This document shows, piece after piece, positions 10,403-18,758 of a stretch of 64,000 nucleotides of DNA. The stretch is from Altererythrobacter epoxidivorans (lineage in GTDB: Bacteria > Pseudomonadota > Alphaproteobacteria > Sphingomonadales > Sphingomonadaceae). The translations under genes were made by a program, and so were the position numbers. The notes under the pieces are model-generated. The model had not been told where the DNA came from and did no database searches. It saw only the letters and a program-made list of their open reading frames with translations. Position 1 is the stretch's first letter. Every line of letters begins with the position of its first letter. The DNA lies in the NCBI RefSeq assembly GCF_001281485.1, contig NZ_CP012669.1, forward strand, positions 1,612,001 through 1,676,000, in the 5' to 3' direction.

Positions 10403-12553
10403 TTGAATCTTGTTTCGAAAATCGCGCTCGCAGGCGTGCTCGCTATGACTGCATCAACGGTAAACGCCCAGAACAAAGAGACTGAGACCAAAGCAGCTGA
10501 AACGACGCTGCCCGGTGTCGAGCAAGACCCGTTCATCTGGCTCGAAGAAGCCCGCAGCGATAAATCGCTCGAATGGGTCAGCGATGAAAGCAACCGCACG
10601 CTGGCCCACATGGCAATGGATCCGCGTTTCGACGAGATCCAGGCCGAAATCCTCGAAATCCTCGATAGCCAGGATCGCATCCCGATGGTTTCGATCCGTC
10701 CGGATGGACTCTACAATTTCTGGCAGGACAAGGACAATCCGCGCGGGCTGGTCCGTCGCACCACGATGGAAAGCTATCGCACCGACAATCCCGAATGGGA
10801 AACTGTCCTGGACGTCGATGCGCTGGCAAAGTCTGAAGGTCGTGAGTGGGTTTACAAGGGTTCGACATGCCTGCCCCCGCTCGAGCGTCACTGCATGATC
10901 GCGCTGTCAGACGGTGGCAAGGACGCCACCATCATGCGCGAATTCGACATGAATACCGGCAATTTCGTCGAAGGCGGTTTCGAACTGGCAGAGAGCCAGG
11001 GCAGCATCGAATGGATCGATGAAGACACGCTGCTCGTCACTCGCAACTTCGACGAAACGCTGATGACGGAAAGCGAGTATCCCTACACAACCCGCCTATG
11101 GAAGCGCGGCCAATCGATCGACGACGCGCAGGAAATCTTCCGCGGCGATCGCAAGGATGTCTGGTCGGGTGCCGGCCTGCTTCGCGATAACAAGGGAAGC
11201 ATTCATGCACGCACGGCATTTCGCGGCGTCAGCTTTTTTGAGACAGAGAACTTCGTCGAGAAGGATGGCGAATGGCTGCGTCTCAACATACCGCTGAAGG
11301 CATCGCTCTACGGCATCGTCGATGGGCATCTGCTCTATTCCACGAATGTTGACTGGGAAGTCGATGGAACAACGTTCCCGGCCGACTCCCTCGTCGCGGT
11401 CGATCTCGAAGAGTGGAAGGCTGATCCCAATGGAGCGAAGAAAACGCTCGTCTGGGCTCCGGCTGAACGCCAAACCAAGCGCGGAGGCGCAATCAGCGGA
11501 AATTCGCTCTTCGTCAGCATGCTCGACAACGTGGTCGGCAAGGTTGTCAGGATCGATTTCGACAACGGCAAGTGGGTGACGCAAGACGTCGACCTGCCAG
11601 CGAACTCGAGCCTCGACATCGCAACAGCCTCGAGCGAGACCGACGAGATCATGTTCACCTCGAATGGATTCCTCGAGCCGACGACGCTGTTCTATTCGGA
11701 CGGTGGCAAGCCCGAGGCGCTCAAGCAGTCGCCAGTGCGTTTCGACAGCGAAGGTATGTCGGTCGAACAGCACGAAGCGACGAGCAAGGACGGAACCAAG
11801 ATCCCCTATTTCATCGTCAAACCGCAAGGGATGAAGATGGATGGGACCACGCCAACGCTCTTGTACGGCTATGGCGGTTTCCAGGTATCGCAACTGCCGA
11901 GCTACCTATCGGTGACCGGCAAGACATGGCTGGAAAGGGGCGGCGCCTATGTCCTCGCCAACTTGCGCGGCGGTGGCGAGTTCGGCCCAGGCTGGCACCA
12001 GACCGCAATGCGCGAAAACAAGCAGCGCACCTGGGACGACTTCATCGCCGTGGGCGAGGACCTGATCGCGCGAGGTTTCACCTCGCCCAAGCATCTCGGT
12101 ATCCAGGGCGGTAGCCAGGGCGGCCTGCTGGTGGGGACATTCCTGACCCAGCGCCCCGACCTGATCAATGCCGCGATCGTCCAGATTCCGCTGTTCGACA
12201 TGCTTCGCCTGCCATTGATTGGCCGCGGTGCCTCTTGGGTTGGCGAATATGGCGATCCTCGCATTGCCGAAGAGCGCGCCTGGATAGAGGAATACTCTCC
12301 ATATCAGAAGATCGCCGAAGGCGTGGACTACCCATCCCCGCTGCTCTGGGCGTCAACCGCGGATGACCGAACGCACCCCTCTCATGCCCGCAAGGCAGCG
12401 GCGAAGCTGAAGAGCCTCGGCCAGCCCTATTGGTATTTCGAGGACATGACCGGCGGTCACTCTGGCGGCGTCGACAACAAGCAGCGGGCGAAGATCAAGG
12501 CCATCGAAACGGTCTATCTGATGCAGCGTCTGATGGATTCCGATTCGAAATAA
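10403..12553 (+). CDS. Prolyl oligopeptidase family (S9A) serine peptidase, exported
   Basis: This 716-residue protein has a signal peptide (about residues 1-22, ending VNA) and the two-domain S9A layout: an N-terminal seven-bladed propeller followed by an alpha/beta hydrolase. The triad is visible: Ser571 in GGSQGG, Asp654 or Asp655 in ADDR, and His686 in GGHSGG. The LRGGGEFG segment, typical of the family, precedes the serine. S9A enzymes cleave short peptides, often after proline. The start is TTG, preceded by GGAGAGG. The first codons resemble those of the gene at 9723, which also starts with TTG. A periplasmic location is inferred from the signal peptide. Confidence 0.92.
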   Translation: MNLVSKIALAGVLAMTASTVNAQNKETETKAAETTLPGVEQDPFIWLEEARSDKSLEWVSDESNRTLAHMAMDPRFDEIQAEILEILDSQDRIPMVSIRPDGLYNFWQDKDNPRGLVRRTTMESYRTDNPEWETVLDVDALAKSEGREWVYKGSTCLPPLERHCMIALSDGGKDATIMREFDMNTGNFVEGGFELAESQGSIEWIDEDTLLVTRNFDETLMTESEYPYTTRLWKRGQSIDDAQEIFRGDRKDVWSGAGLLRDNKGSIHARTAFRGVSFFETENFVEKDGEWLRLNIPLKASLYGIVDGHLLYSTNVDWEVDGTTFPADSLVAVDLEEWKADPNGAKKTLVWAPAERQTKRGGAISGNSLFVSMLDNVVGKVVRIDFDNGKWVTQDVDLPANSSLDIATASSETDEIMFTSNGFLEPTTLFYSDGGKPEALKQSPVRFDSEGMSVEQHEATSKDGTKIPYFIVKPQGMKMDGTTPTLLYGYGGFQVSQLPSYLSVTGKTWLERGGAYVLANLRGGGEFGPGWHQTAMRENKQRTWDDFIAVGEDLIARGFTSPKHLGIQGGSQGGLLVGTFLTQRPDLINAAIVQIPLFDMLRLPLIGRGASWVGEYGDPRIAEERAWIEEYSPYQKIAEGVDYPSPLLWASTADDRTHPSHARKAAAKLKSLGQPYWYFEDMTGGHSGGVDNKQRAKIKAIETVYLMQRLMDSDSK

Positions 12554-12737
12554 GGCTGCGATCACAATCGAAAACACGGGTATCGCGCGCGAGGTGACGG
12601 GTTTGTCTCGTCTCGTCGCGCGCGGTGCACCATTCGGATGATGAACGCAGCTTAAGGGATAACCGAAAACCCGGAATTAACTCTGGAAATCCAGCATTTA
12701 AGCCAACGGGGGGCCGAACAATGTTGGAGAACAGACT

Positions 12738-12980
12738 ATGGCGTATGCCCCGCATGAAACTGTTGCCGATGCCATCAAGCGCGCCGGACTACCTGAATCG
12801 CATGACATCCACTGGTCGGATGCCCGCAAGGCCGAAGTGGTCAAGGCGGTTCGCAACAAGCTGATCTCGTTCGACGAGGCTCGCTGGCGCTATCTCCTGA
12901 GCCGCAATGAATTCGAAAGCTGGGAGCGACAGGTCGATCGCAAGATCGCCACAGGTCGCCGCGAGCTGGAGCGTACCTGA
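12738..12980 (+). CDS. DUF1153 (SciP-like) helix-turn-helix protein
   Basis: This 80-residue protein carries the DUF1153 core (IHWSDARKAEVVKAVRNKLISFDEARWRYLLSRNEFESWERQVD). That family includes Caulobacter SciP, a small protein that binds the cell-cycle regulator CtrA and blocks activation of its targets. The segment resembles a transposase-type helix-turn-helix. The protein is a little shorter than SciP at its ends. A GGAG ribosome-binding site lies eight bases before the ATG. The 184-bp upstream gap holds an inverted repeat at 12584-12624 without a T-tract. Membership of the family is clear; a SciP function here is inference. Confidence 0.82.
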   Translation: MAYAPHETVADAIKRAGLPESHDIHWSDARKAEVVKAVRNKLISFDEARWRYLLSRNEFESWERQVDRKIATGRRELERT

Positions 12981-13032
12981 TCCGGTAGTCTTCCCGGAAA
13001 GTCCTGGTCCCCGGGCCGCCCGCTTTCCTGCC

Positions 13033-13317
13033 TTACCTTCGCTGCGTGAAGGTTGGTGCATGGAAGTCGGGCGGCTTGCCTTTTACCCATGCCAGGAAAT
13101 TGGATAGCCCCTGGTTCTTCAGCAGGGCGTCACGGTCGGTACCGATCCGCGCCAGTTCGGCATTGGTGAAATTGGTATGGATCGCCCGGTGGCAGATCGG
13201 GTGGAGCGGAACAGTCTCCCGGCCACCTTTCGATTTGGGAACGAGGTGATGATCCTGCACGACGGCTCCCAGCGTCCGTTCGCACAGCCAGCAGTTGCGC
13301 GGCTCCTCGTCTTCCAA
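13033..13317 (-). CDS. Small HNH endonuclease-family protein
   Basis: This 94-residue protein has a CWLC pair at residues 9-12, DHHLVPKSKGG at about 22-32 and PLHPICHRAIH at about 37-47, which together form an HNH (beta-beta-alpha metal) nuclease motif. It starts ten bases after the glmU stop on the same strand and may share that transcript. No methylase, toxin immunity gene or phage packaging gene is nearby. A role in restriction or packaging is therefore not supported. Function is unknown beyond probable DNA cleavage or nicking. Confidence 0.8.
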   Translation of the reverse strand: MEDEEPRNCWLCERTLGAVVQDHHLVPKSKGGRETVPLHPICHRAIHTNFTNAELARIGTDRDALLKNQGLSNFLAWVKGKPPDFHAPTFTQRR

Positions 13318-13327
13318 CTTACCGGCC

Positions 13328-14689
13328 CTAGCCCTTTGCCTTTTCCGCCGCCTTCTTCTTTTTCATCGTATCGTGGAAACGATCGGCCCAACCGGGTTTG
13401 ACGATCTGCTCGCCGCGAACCATGCGAAGGTCGCCGTCGCCCACATCGCGGCTGACTGCGCTGCCTGCAGCCACAATCGCATCGGCACCGATCTTGACCG
13501 GGGCTATCAGAGAACTGTTCGAACCGATGAAGGCACGCGGACCGATTTCGGTTTTGTGCTTGAAATAGCCGTCGTAATTGCAGGTTATCGTGCCAGCGCC
13601 GATATTGGCGCCTTCCCCAACCGTTGCATCGCCGAGATAGGTCAGGTGGCTTGCCTTCGCCCCCTTGCCCAGCACGGCCTTCTTCATTTCCACGAAATTG
13701 CCGACAAAGGCGCCCTCTTCCATGACGGCTCCGGGGCGCAATCTTGCATAGGGACCGACCTGGGCGTCCTTGCCGACAACTGCGCCTTCCAGATGGCTGA
13801 ATGCCTTGATGTGCGCACCGTCGGCGACTTTTACCCCCGGGCCAAAGACAACATTCGGCTCGATCGTCACATCGCGGCCCAATTCCGTATCCCAGCTAAA
13901 GAATACCGTTTCGGGAGCGCGCAGCGTTGCGCCTTCCGCCATGGCTTCCTCGCGCTTCAACTCCTGCCACTGGCGTTCGGCAGCGGCGAGTTCGGAACGG
14001 CTGTTGATACCTGCGACTTCGCTCGCATCGTTCGTCGTCACGGCGGCACACACCCGCCCGTCGCCGATCGCAATGTTGACGATATCGGGGAGGTAATATT
14101 CGCCTTGCGCGTTATCGTTGCCCACCCGGTCGAGAAGCGCCCACAAGTCTTTTGCGCTCGCTGCCATCAGGCCGGAATTGCAGAGGCGGCATCCCCGCTC
14201 TTCTTCGCTGGCGTCCTTGAATTCCACCATCTTGCGGATCCGTCCCGCATCGTCGGCAATGACGCGGCCGTACTGGAGCGCATCCTCCGGCTCGAAGCCG
14301 AGCACCACCGCTGCGGGAGCATCGTCCATGTGCAGCCGATCGAGCATGGATTGCATCGTCTCGGCCCGAACGAAGGGGACATCGCCGTACATGATCAAGA
14401 TGTCGCCATCGAAGCCTGCCAGTTCCTGCTGGGCCTGCTGGACGGCATGCGCAGTCCCAAGCTGCGGCTCTTGCAGGCAAGTGGCTGCACGCGCCCCCAG
14501 CGCGCTTTCCAACTGTTCGCGCCCGGCACCCACAACCACAACCTTACGCACCGGAGAAAGCGCATCGACCGAAGCCATCAGGTGATCGATCATCGATCGT
14601 CCGGCGATGGGATGCAGCACCTTGTGCAGGTCGCTTTTCATTCGGGTGCCCTTGCCAGCGGCGAGGATGACGGCTGCGAATTCTGTCAT
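13328..14689 (-). CDS. glmU: Bifunctional GlcNAc-1-P uridyltransferase / GlcN-1-P acetyltransferase
   Basis: This 453-residue enzyme makes UDP-N-acetylglucosamine for peptidoglycan and lipopolysaccharide. The N-terminal pyrophosphorylase begins with LAAGKGTRMKS, and the C-terminal half is a left-handed beta-helix acetyltransferase with hexapeptide repeats (GAFVGNFVEMKKAVLG, GANIGAGTITCNYDG). The ATG at 14687-14689 is preceded by AGGAG. GlmS, which feeds the same pathway, lies at the far right end of the window. It is divergent from the HAD phosphatase gene at 14762. Confidence 0.97.
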   Translation of the reverse strand: MTEFAAVILAAGKGTRMKSDLHKVLHPIAGRSMIDHLMASVDALSPVRKVVVVGAGREQLESALGARAATCLQEPQLGTAHAVQQAQQELAGFDGDILIMYGDVPFVRAETMQSMLDRLHMDDAPAAVVLGFEPEDALQYGRVIADDAGRIRKMVEFKDASEEERGCRLCNSGLMAASAKDLWALLDRVGNDNAQGEYYLPDIVNIAIGDGRVCAAVTTNDASEVAGINSRSELAAAERQWQELKREEAMAEGATLRAPETVFFSWDTELGRDVTIEPNVVFGPGVKVADGAHIKAFSHLEGAVVGKDAQVGPYARLRPGAVMEEGAFVGNFVEMKKAVLGKGAKASHLTYLGDATVGEGANIGAGTITCNYDGYFKHKTEIGPRAFIGSNSSLIAPVKIGADAIVAAGSAVSRDVGDGDLRMVRGEQIVKPGWADRFHDTMKKKKAAEKAKG

Positions 14690-14761
14690 GATGTCTCCTG
14701 TTGCGCGTCCTTTGCCAGCAAATGCTTGCGGTTTGAAGAACCATCCGCCACCCGTGCGCGC

Positions 14762-15445
14762 ATGGCTGATTTTCCTTTTGATGCTGTCGGCTTCGATCTC
14801 GACGGCACGCTGCTCGACACTTTTCGCGATCTCGGGACAGCGGTGAACCACGCGCTCGAGTTCGGCGGCTTCGATCCTGTCCCCGTCGACAGCTCGAAAG
14901 ACCTGATCGGTGGAGGGGCAAAAATCATGCTCGCTCGCGCGGTCGAGGCCCAGGGCGGATTACCGGATGAAGAGTTTCGCCCCCTCTACAAGGCGATGCT
15001 GGCCTTCTATGCCGAGAACAACGCCGTCCTTACGCGGCCCTTCCCGGGCACCGAAGAGACCTTGCGCGAACTCGCAGCACGGGGCGTTCGGATGGGTGTC
15101 GTCACGAACAAGTTCGAAGAGTTCGCTCGCGGCATCCTGACCCAGCTCGGACTGATCGAACATTTCGAATGCGTGATCGGTGGGGACAGCCTTGGTCGTG
15201 GCGTCGATGGGAAATTTCTCGCCAAGCCCTCGCCTGCCCCCCTGTTCGCCGCGCGCGAACGACTTGGCGGCGGCAGTTTCGCCTTCGTCGGCGATTCGAG
15301 TTATGATGTGAAAGCGGCGCGTTCGGCGGATGTCCCGATGATCGTTGCTGCCTATGGCTATTGCGATGCTCCCGCGCACGAATTGGGCGGAGATGTAGTG
15401 ATCGATTCGCTAGACGGCCTCATTCCCGCCCTCGAGGGCCTCTAG
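14762..15445 (+). CDS. gph: HAD-family phosphatase, phosphoglycolate phosphatase type
   Basis: This 227-residue protein has the HAD motifs in order: FDLDGTLLDT (nucleophile Asp and acid/base Asp), VVTNK, a lysine in FLAKPSPAPL, and GDSSYDVKAARSA for magnesium binding. A helical cap lies between motifs I and II, as in Gph. The family member most like it removes phosphate from 2-phosphoglycolate, which arises during DNA repair. Exact specificity cannot be proven from sequence. It shares a 72-bp divergent promoter region with glmU. Confidence 0.85.
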   Translation: MADFPFDAVGFDLDGTLLDTFRDLGTAVNHALEFGGFDPVPVDSSKDLIGGGAKIMLARAVEAQGGLPDEEFRPLYKAMLAFYAENNAVLTRPFPGTEETLRELAARGVRMGVVTNKFEEFARGILTQLGLIEHFECVIGGDSLGRGVDGKFLAKPSPAPLFAARERLGGGSFAFVGDSSYDVKAARSADVPMIVAAYGYCDAPAHELGGDVVIDSLDGLIPALEGL

Positions 15446-15535
15446 GGAGCCAAGCTGCCCCTACGGCATCGCGCCCTCGCCCTAGCGACTGTTGCAACAC
15501 CCTTCGTAAAGTGCCACGCAGCGCGCACATTTTAG

Positions 15536-15551
15536 TTTACGGGCACGTAAA
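15536..15551. promoter_or_regulatory. Inverted repeat TTTACG-N4-CGTAAA, likely operator of the SDR gene
   Basis: TTTACG, a GGCA spacer and CGTAAA form a perfect inverted repeat 28 bases before the start codon at 15579. Size and position are those of a TetR-family repressor site. Several acyl-CoA genes in proteobacteria are controlled in this way. No regulator gene is adjacent. Confidence 0.5.
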
Positions 15552-15578
15552 GCCCACCACCATAAGCGGAGAACCCCC

Positions 15579-16508
15579 ATGAGCATCGATTTCAAGGACA
15601 AGGTAGCCATCGTGACCGGCGCAGGCGGCGGCCTGGGCAAGGAATATGCACTCGAACTCGCACGCCGCGGCGCAAAAGTCGTGGTGAACGACCTTGGCGG
15701 TTCGCGCGACGGCACCGGGCATTCCGACATGGCCCTCCAGGTCGTCGAGGAAATCGAGAAGATGGGCGGTGAAGCCATGTCGAATGGTGGCAGCGTCACC
15801 GAATTCGAACAGATGGAAAAGATGGTTGCCGACGCCAAGCAGAAGTGGGGCGGCGTCCACATTGTCATCAACAACGCAGGCGTGCTGCGCGACAAGACCT
15901 TTGCAAAGATGACAATGGATGACTTCGAATTCGTCGTCGACGTGCACCTCAATGGTTCGGCCAACGTCAGCAAGGCCGTGTGGGAAACGATGCGCGAGCA
16001 GGCCTATGGCCGCATCCTGATGACCGCATCCTCGACCGGCCTTTTCGGCAACTTCGGCCAGGCAAACTATGGCGCAGCCAAGCTCGGTCTCGCCGGCCTG
16101 ACCAAGACGCTGCAGCTCGAAGGCGCGAAGTACAATATCAAGGTCAACACAATCAGCCCCGTTGCCGGCACGCGCATGACCGAAGACCTCTTCCCCGAAG
16201 AAGCGTTCAAGCTGTTCGACCCTGTGAACGTGGTCCCGGCTGCACTCTTCCTCGTCAGCGAAGATGCACCGACAAACGCCATTGTCGGCGCGGGCGCAGG
16301 CGGTTTCCACAGCGCTTGGACCGTCATGAACGATGCCGTGTGGCTTCCGGATGGCGAGCGCACCGTCGAAGGCTTCGCTGCCAACTGGGACAAGATCAGC
16401 GAATTCTCGAACCTCAAGGCTCCGCAGTCGGGCAGCGAACAGTCGGGCGCTATCCTGACTGCAATGCAGAAGGTTACCGGCACCGGACCGTCATCGGCTC
16501 GCGGATAA
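15579..16508 (+). CDS. Short-chain dehydrogenase, 3-hydroxyacyl-CoA dehydrogenase type
   Basis: This 309-residue protein is an SDR with the cofactor motif [10 protein letters not shown] (about residues 13-22), NNAG, a catalytic serine in TASSTG and YGAAK. The long form and the [11 protein letters not shown] segment match the dehydrogenase part of peroxisomal multifunctional enzyme type 2, which oxidises 3-hydroxyacyl-CoA. The hydratase and sterol-carrier domains of that enzyme are absent. A GGAG ribosome-binding site precedes the start, and the operator-like repeat upstream suggests repression by a TetR-type factor. A role in fatty-acid or steroid side-chain oxidation is inference. Confidence 0.86.
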   Translation: MSIDFKDKVAIVTGAGGGLGKEYALELARRGAKVVVNDLGGSRDGTGHSDMALQVVEEIEKMGGEAMSNGGSVTEFEQMEKMVADAKQKWGGVHIVINNAGVLRDKTFAKMTMDDFEFVVDVHLNGSANVSKAVWETMREQAYGRILMTASSTGLFGNFGQANYGAAKLGLAGLTKTLQLEGAKYNIKVNTISPVAGTRMTEDLFPEEAFKLFDPVNVVPAALFLVSEDAPTNAIVGAGAGGFHSAWTVMNDAVWLPDGERTVEGFAANWDKISEFSNLKAPQSGSEQSGAILTAMQKVTGTGPSSARG

Positions 16509-16518
16509 TCACACTGTA

Positions 16519-16547
16519 TTGACACACTAACACACTGGGCGTAGCTT
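16519..16547 (+). promoter_or_regulatory. Candidate sigma-70 promoter of the membrane protein gene
   Basis: A perfect TTGACA at 16519-16524 is followed after 17 bases by TAGCTT as a weak -10. Transcription would begin near 16554. The -10 overlaps the left arm of an inverted repeat, so the repeat could act as DNA rather than RNA. Confidence 0.45.
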
Positions 16548-16575
16548 TCCCCCATCAACAGGGAGAGTTACGCCC
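16537..16575 (+). promoter_or_regulatory. 15-bp inverted repeat covering the ribosome-binding site
   Basis: GGGCGTAGCTTTCCC at 16537-16551 pairs with GGGAGAGTTACGCCC at 16561-16575 (13 Watson-Crick and two G-U pairs) around a nine-base loop. The right arm contains the GGGAG ribosome-binding site and ends at the base just before the ATG. If present in the mRNA it would hide the start of translation. Confidence 0.6.
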
Positions 16576-17661
16576 ATGTACACAGAAGACGACCTGCGCA
16601 CGGCAGTCGCTAGCGGCGCGATCAGCGCCGAGGCCGCCGATGCCTTGAGAAATTCCGTCCGCGCAAGCCGGGAGGCCCCTGCCACGGACGAAGAGCATTT
16701 CCGGCTCATCAACAGCTTCAACGATATCTTCGTCACGATCGCAGCGGTTCTGCTGTTGGTTGCGATGGCTGGGATCGGCCACGCGCTTACCCCGGCACTG
16801 GACGGGCCACCGCCCTTTTCCGGCATGTTCATCGCCGCCGCCGCATGGGGCATGGCCGAATATTTCACTCGCCGCCGCCGCATGGCCCTACCCAGCATCG
16901 TGCTCCTGATCGCCTTTGTCGGCGGTATTTTCGAGATGCTCCTCGGCTTCATCGTGATGAGTTTCAGTGGCGATAACTTCGAAACCCACGCTGTCATGGC
17001 AGGGCTGCTGATCGCCGCTACGGGGCTGGTCACTGCCGGGGCTGCTTGGCTCCACTGGCGCCGGTTCATGGTGCCGATCACCATTGCTGCAGGAGCGGCG
17101 GCGCTGACCGTCACCGCTATCGCTCTTATCATGACGGCAATCGGACCGCGGCAAATCGAGAATCCTCAGGGAATCCTGATCCCGATGGTGTTCGTAGCAG
17201 GCCTGGCGATATTCACTGTCGCCATGCGGTGGGACATCAGCGACCTTGGTCGTCAGACGCGCCGCAGCGACGTCGCCTTTTGGCTGCACCTTTTGGCCGC
17301 CCCGATGATCGCCCACCCGCTGTTCCATTGGCTCGGCGTCACGGATGGCGAGAATATCGGCATCGGCGCATCTGTCGGCGTGCTGGTCGTCTATGTCGCC
17401 CTGGGCATCGTTGCCCTTGCCGTCGACCGACGCGCGCTGCTGGTATCGGCACTGGCCTATGTGCTCGCAGCGCTGACTTTCCTGTTCGACGAATTCGGAG
17501 CAGTCGAACTCAATGTGGCATTGACCGCTCTTGTGATCGGTTCGGCCCTGCTGACCCTGTCGGCATTTTGGACGCCGATCCGCAGCAAGGTCGTTTCCGC
17601 GCTGCCGGGTGACCTGCAATCGAAGGTTCCGGCGACGGGCCTGGCCCTCGCTTCGGCCTGA
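16576..17661 (+). CDS. Polytopic inner-membrane protein of unknown function
   Basis: This 361-residue protein starts with a soluble segment of about 50 residues (DLRTAVASGAISAEAADALRNSV) and then about ten hydrophobic helices. The layout recalls DUF2157-type membrane proteins, where a short helical N-domain precedes many membrane spans, but I cannot assign it securely. There are no catalytic motifs. Expression may be controlled at the start codon, since the ribosome-binding site lies inside a strong inverted repeat. It ends just before a terminator shared with the convergent acyltransferase gene. Confidence 0.75.
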   Translation: MYTEDDLRTAVASGAISAEAADALRNSVRASREAPATDEEHFRLINSFNDIFVTIAAVLLLVAMAGIGHALTPALDGPPPFSGMFIAAAAWGMAEYFTRRRRMALPSIVLLIAFVGGIFEMLLGFIVMSFSGDNFETHAVMAGLLIAATGLVTAGAAWLHWRRFMVPITIAAGAAALTVTAIALIMTAIGPRQIENPQGILIPMVFVAGLAIFTVAMRWDISDLGRQTRRSDVAFWLHLLAAPMIAHPLFHWLGVTDGENIGIGASVGVLVVYVALGIVALAVDRRALLVSALAYVLAALTFLFDEFGAVELNVALTALVIGSALLTLSAFWTPIRSKVVSALPGDLQSKVPATGLALASA

Positions 17662-17685
17662 GATTACCCATCTTCGGAGGGGAGG

Positions 17686-17716
17686 AAGGGCTCGCGCTTC
17701 GGCGCGGGCCCTTTTC
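17686..17716 (+). terminator. Rho-independent terminator
   Basis: GGGCTCGCGC and GCGCGGGCCC form a ten-pair stem (one G-U pair) around a TTCG tetraloop, flanked by AA on the left and TTTTCC on the right. It ends the gene at 16576. An AAGG tract on the left may let it also act weakly on the convergent transcript. Confidence 0.85.
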
Positions 17717-17726
17717 CTTTGAGCGC

Positions 17727-18758
17727 TTATTTGGCGACGAGCGAGCGCTGGTCCTGCATCCCCATCGCAGCGAGGAGAGTTTCTTCCGATTGCTCCCGCT
17801 GGAAGGCAGCCTTGCCGTCCATCCCGCGCCAATCGGCACAGATCAGCGATTGTGCGACCGCCCCGCCCAATGTCGTCCCAGGCCCAAGGATGATGAAGAT
17901 ATCGGGTGCGAATTCCCGCGCCGTAACGGTAAGCGCGCGAGTGAAGTCGTAGGTCTGCGTTACCTGCGCCCCAAGCGTATAGTCGTATAGCGCGTCTGCA
18001 TCGGTCGCGCCTGGCCACCAGATACGGCCTGTGCCGTCGACAAGCGGGAGTTCAGGCTGGCCAAAGGGATCGCGCGACAATTGCTGCTGCCCCTGCGAGG
18101 CTACCGGCTCCTGCAAAGACGTATGAAAGGCAGCATGATTGCCCAGGCGCATGGGAAAACGCCCCTGTAGTGGCTCAACGGTCTGCTCGAATGCTTCCAG
18201 CCCTTCCGCATTCCCGGCAAGAACCAGCATCCCGCCCAGATCGATCGAGAGATAAAGCTCGTTGTCAGTCTCCGCATTGATTGCCTCGACTTGTTGCAGC
18301 AGCTCTGCCTTGCGGGCGAAGTCAGGCTTCCAATCGTCGCCGATCCAGGGATAGATCGTCTGCCCCCCGATCAGCGCCTGCTGCATCAAGGTTCCCATGG
18401 TGTTGGCAACGTTGAACCCATCGGTCGCAGTCAGTGCGCCCCCACACGCCAGTGCAGTGTACCAGCCCATGGAATTCCCGGTCACCGCTACGACTTCGAT
18501 CTCGTTTCGGTTGATCGAGAGAAAATCGCCGTAAGAGGCGGCGAAGATCAGTCCTGATGCATTGTCGCCGCGCGTGTGTCGCGCCATCGAGAATCGCTCG
18601 GCTCCGTCAAGCTCGCTGAGCGTATCCTGACCGGCCTGACGACGAATCTCGTCGAATTGGCTGAGCAGGGCCGGATCGGGAAAGTGTGTCGCGAGATAAC
18701 CGAGCTCGGCGGCGTTGTAGGTCCCGCGTCCCGGACAGATGACTGCCGCAGTCTTCAT
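17727..18758 (-). CDS. FabD-like ACP S-malonyltransferase homologue
   Basis: This 343-residue protein opens with an ICPGRGTYN segment in place of the usual FabD start. The nucleophile elbow is GNSMGW (Ser96), and HAAFHT supplies a histidine in the position of the catalytic base. FabD-type enzymes move malonyl or acyl groups from CoA to acyl carrier protein. No acyl carrier protein or ketosynthase gene is nearby, so the acyl group is unknown. Its ATG overlaps the stop of the E1 fusion gene (ATGA), so the two are translationally coupled and probably work together. Confidence 0.75.
   Translation of the reverse strand: MKTAAVICPGRGTYNAAELGYLATHFPDPALLSQFDEIRRQAGQDTLSELDGAERFSMARHTRGDNASGLIFAASYGDFLSINRNEIEVVAVTGNSMGWYTALACGGALTATDGFNVANTMGTLMQQALIGGQTIYPWIGDDWKPDFARKAELLQQVEAINAETDNELYLSIDLGGMLVLAGNAEGLEAFEQTVEPLQGRFPMRLGNHAAFHTSLQEPVASQGQQQLSRDPFGQPELPLVDGTGRIWWPGATDADALYDYTLGAQVTQTYDFTRALTVTAREFAPDIFIILGPGTTLGGAVAQSLICADWRGMDGKAAFQREQSEETLLAAMGMQDQRSLVAK

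Noticed and set aside
12584..12624. Inverted repeat CGCGCGCGA / TCGCGCGCG after the S9 peptidase as a terminator
   Set aside because: The loop is 23 bases and no T-tract follows; the arms are simple CG alternation likely by chance.
12640..12700. CtrA-binding site upstream of the DUF1153 gene
   Set aside because: Isolated TTAA and TTAAC half-sites occur, but not with the seven-base spacing of TTAA-N7-TTAAC.
13295..14761. Upstream extension of the gph frame across glmU
   Set aside because: The first 489 codons are antisense to glmU; the HAD protein clearly begins at 14762.
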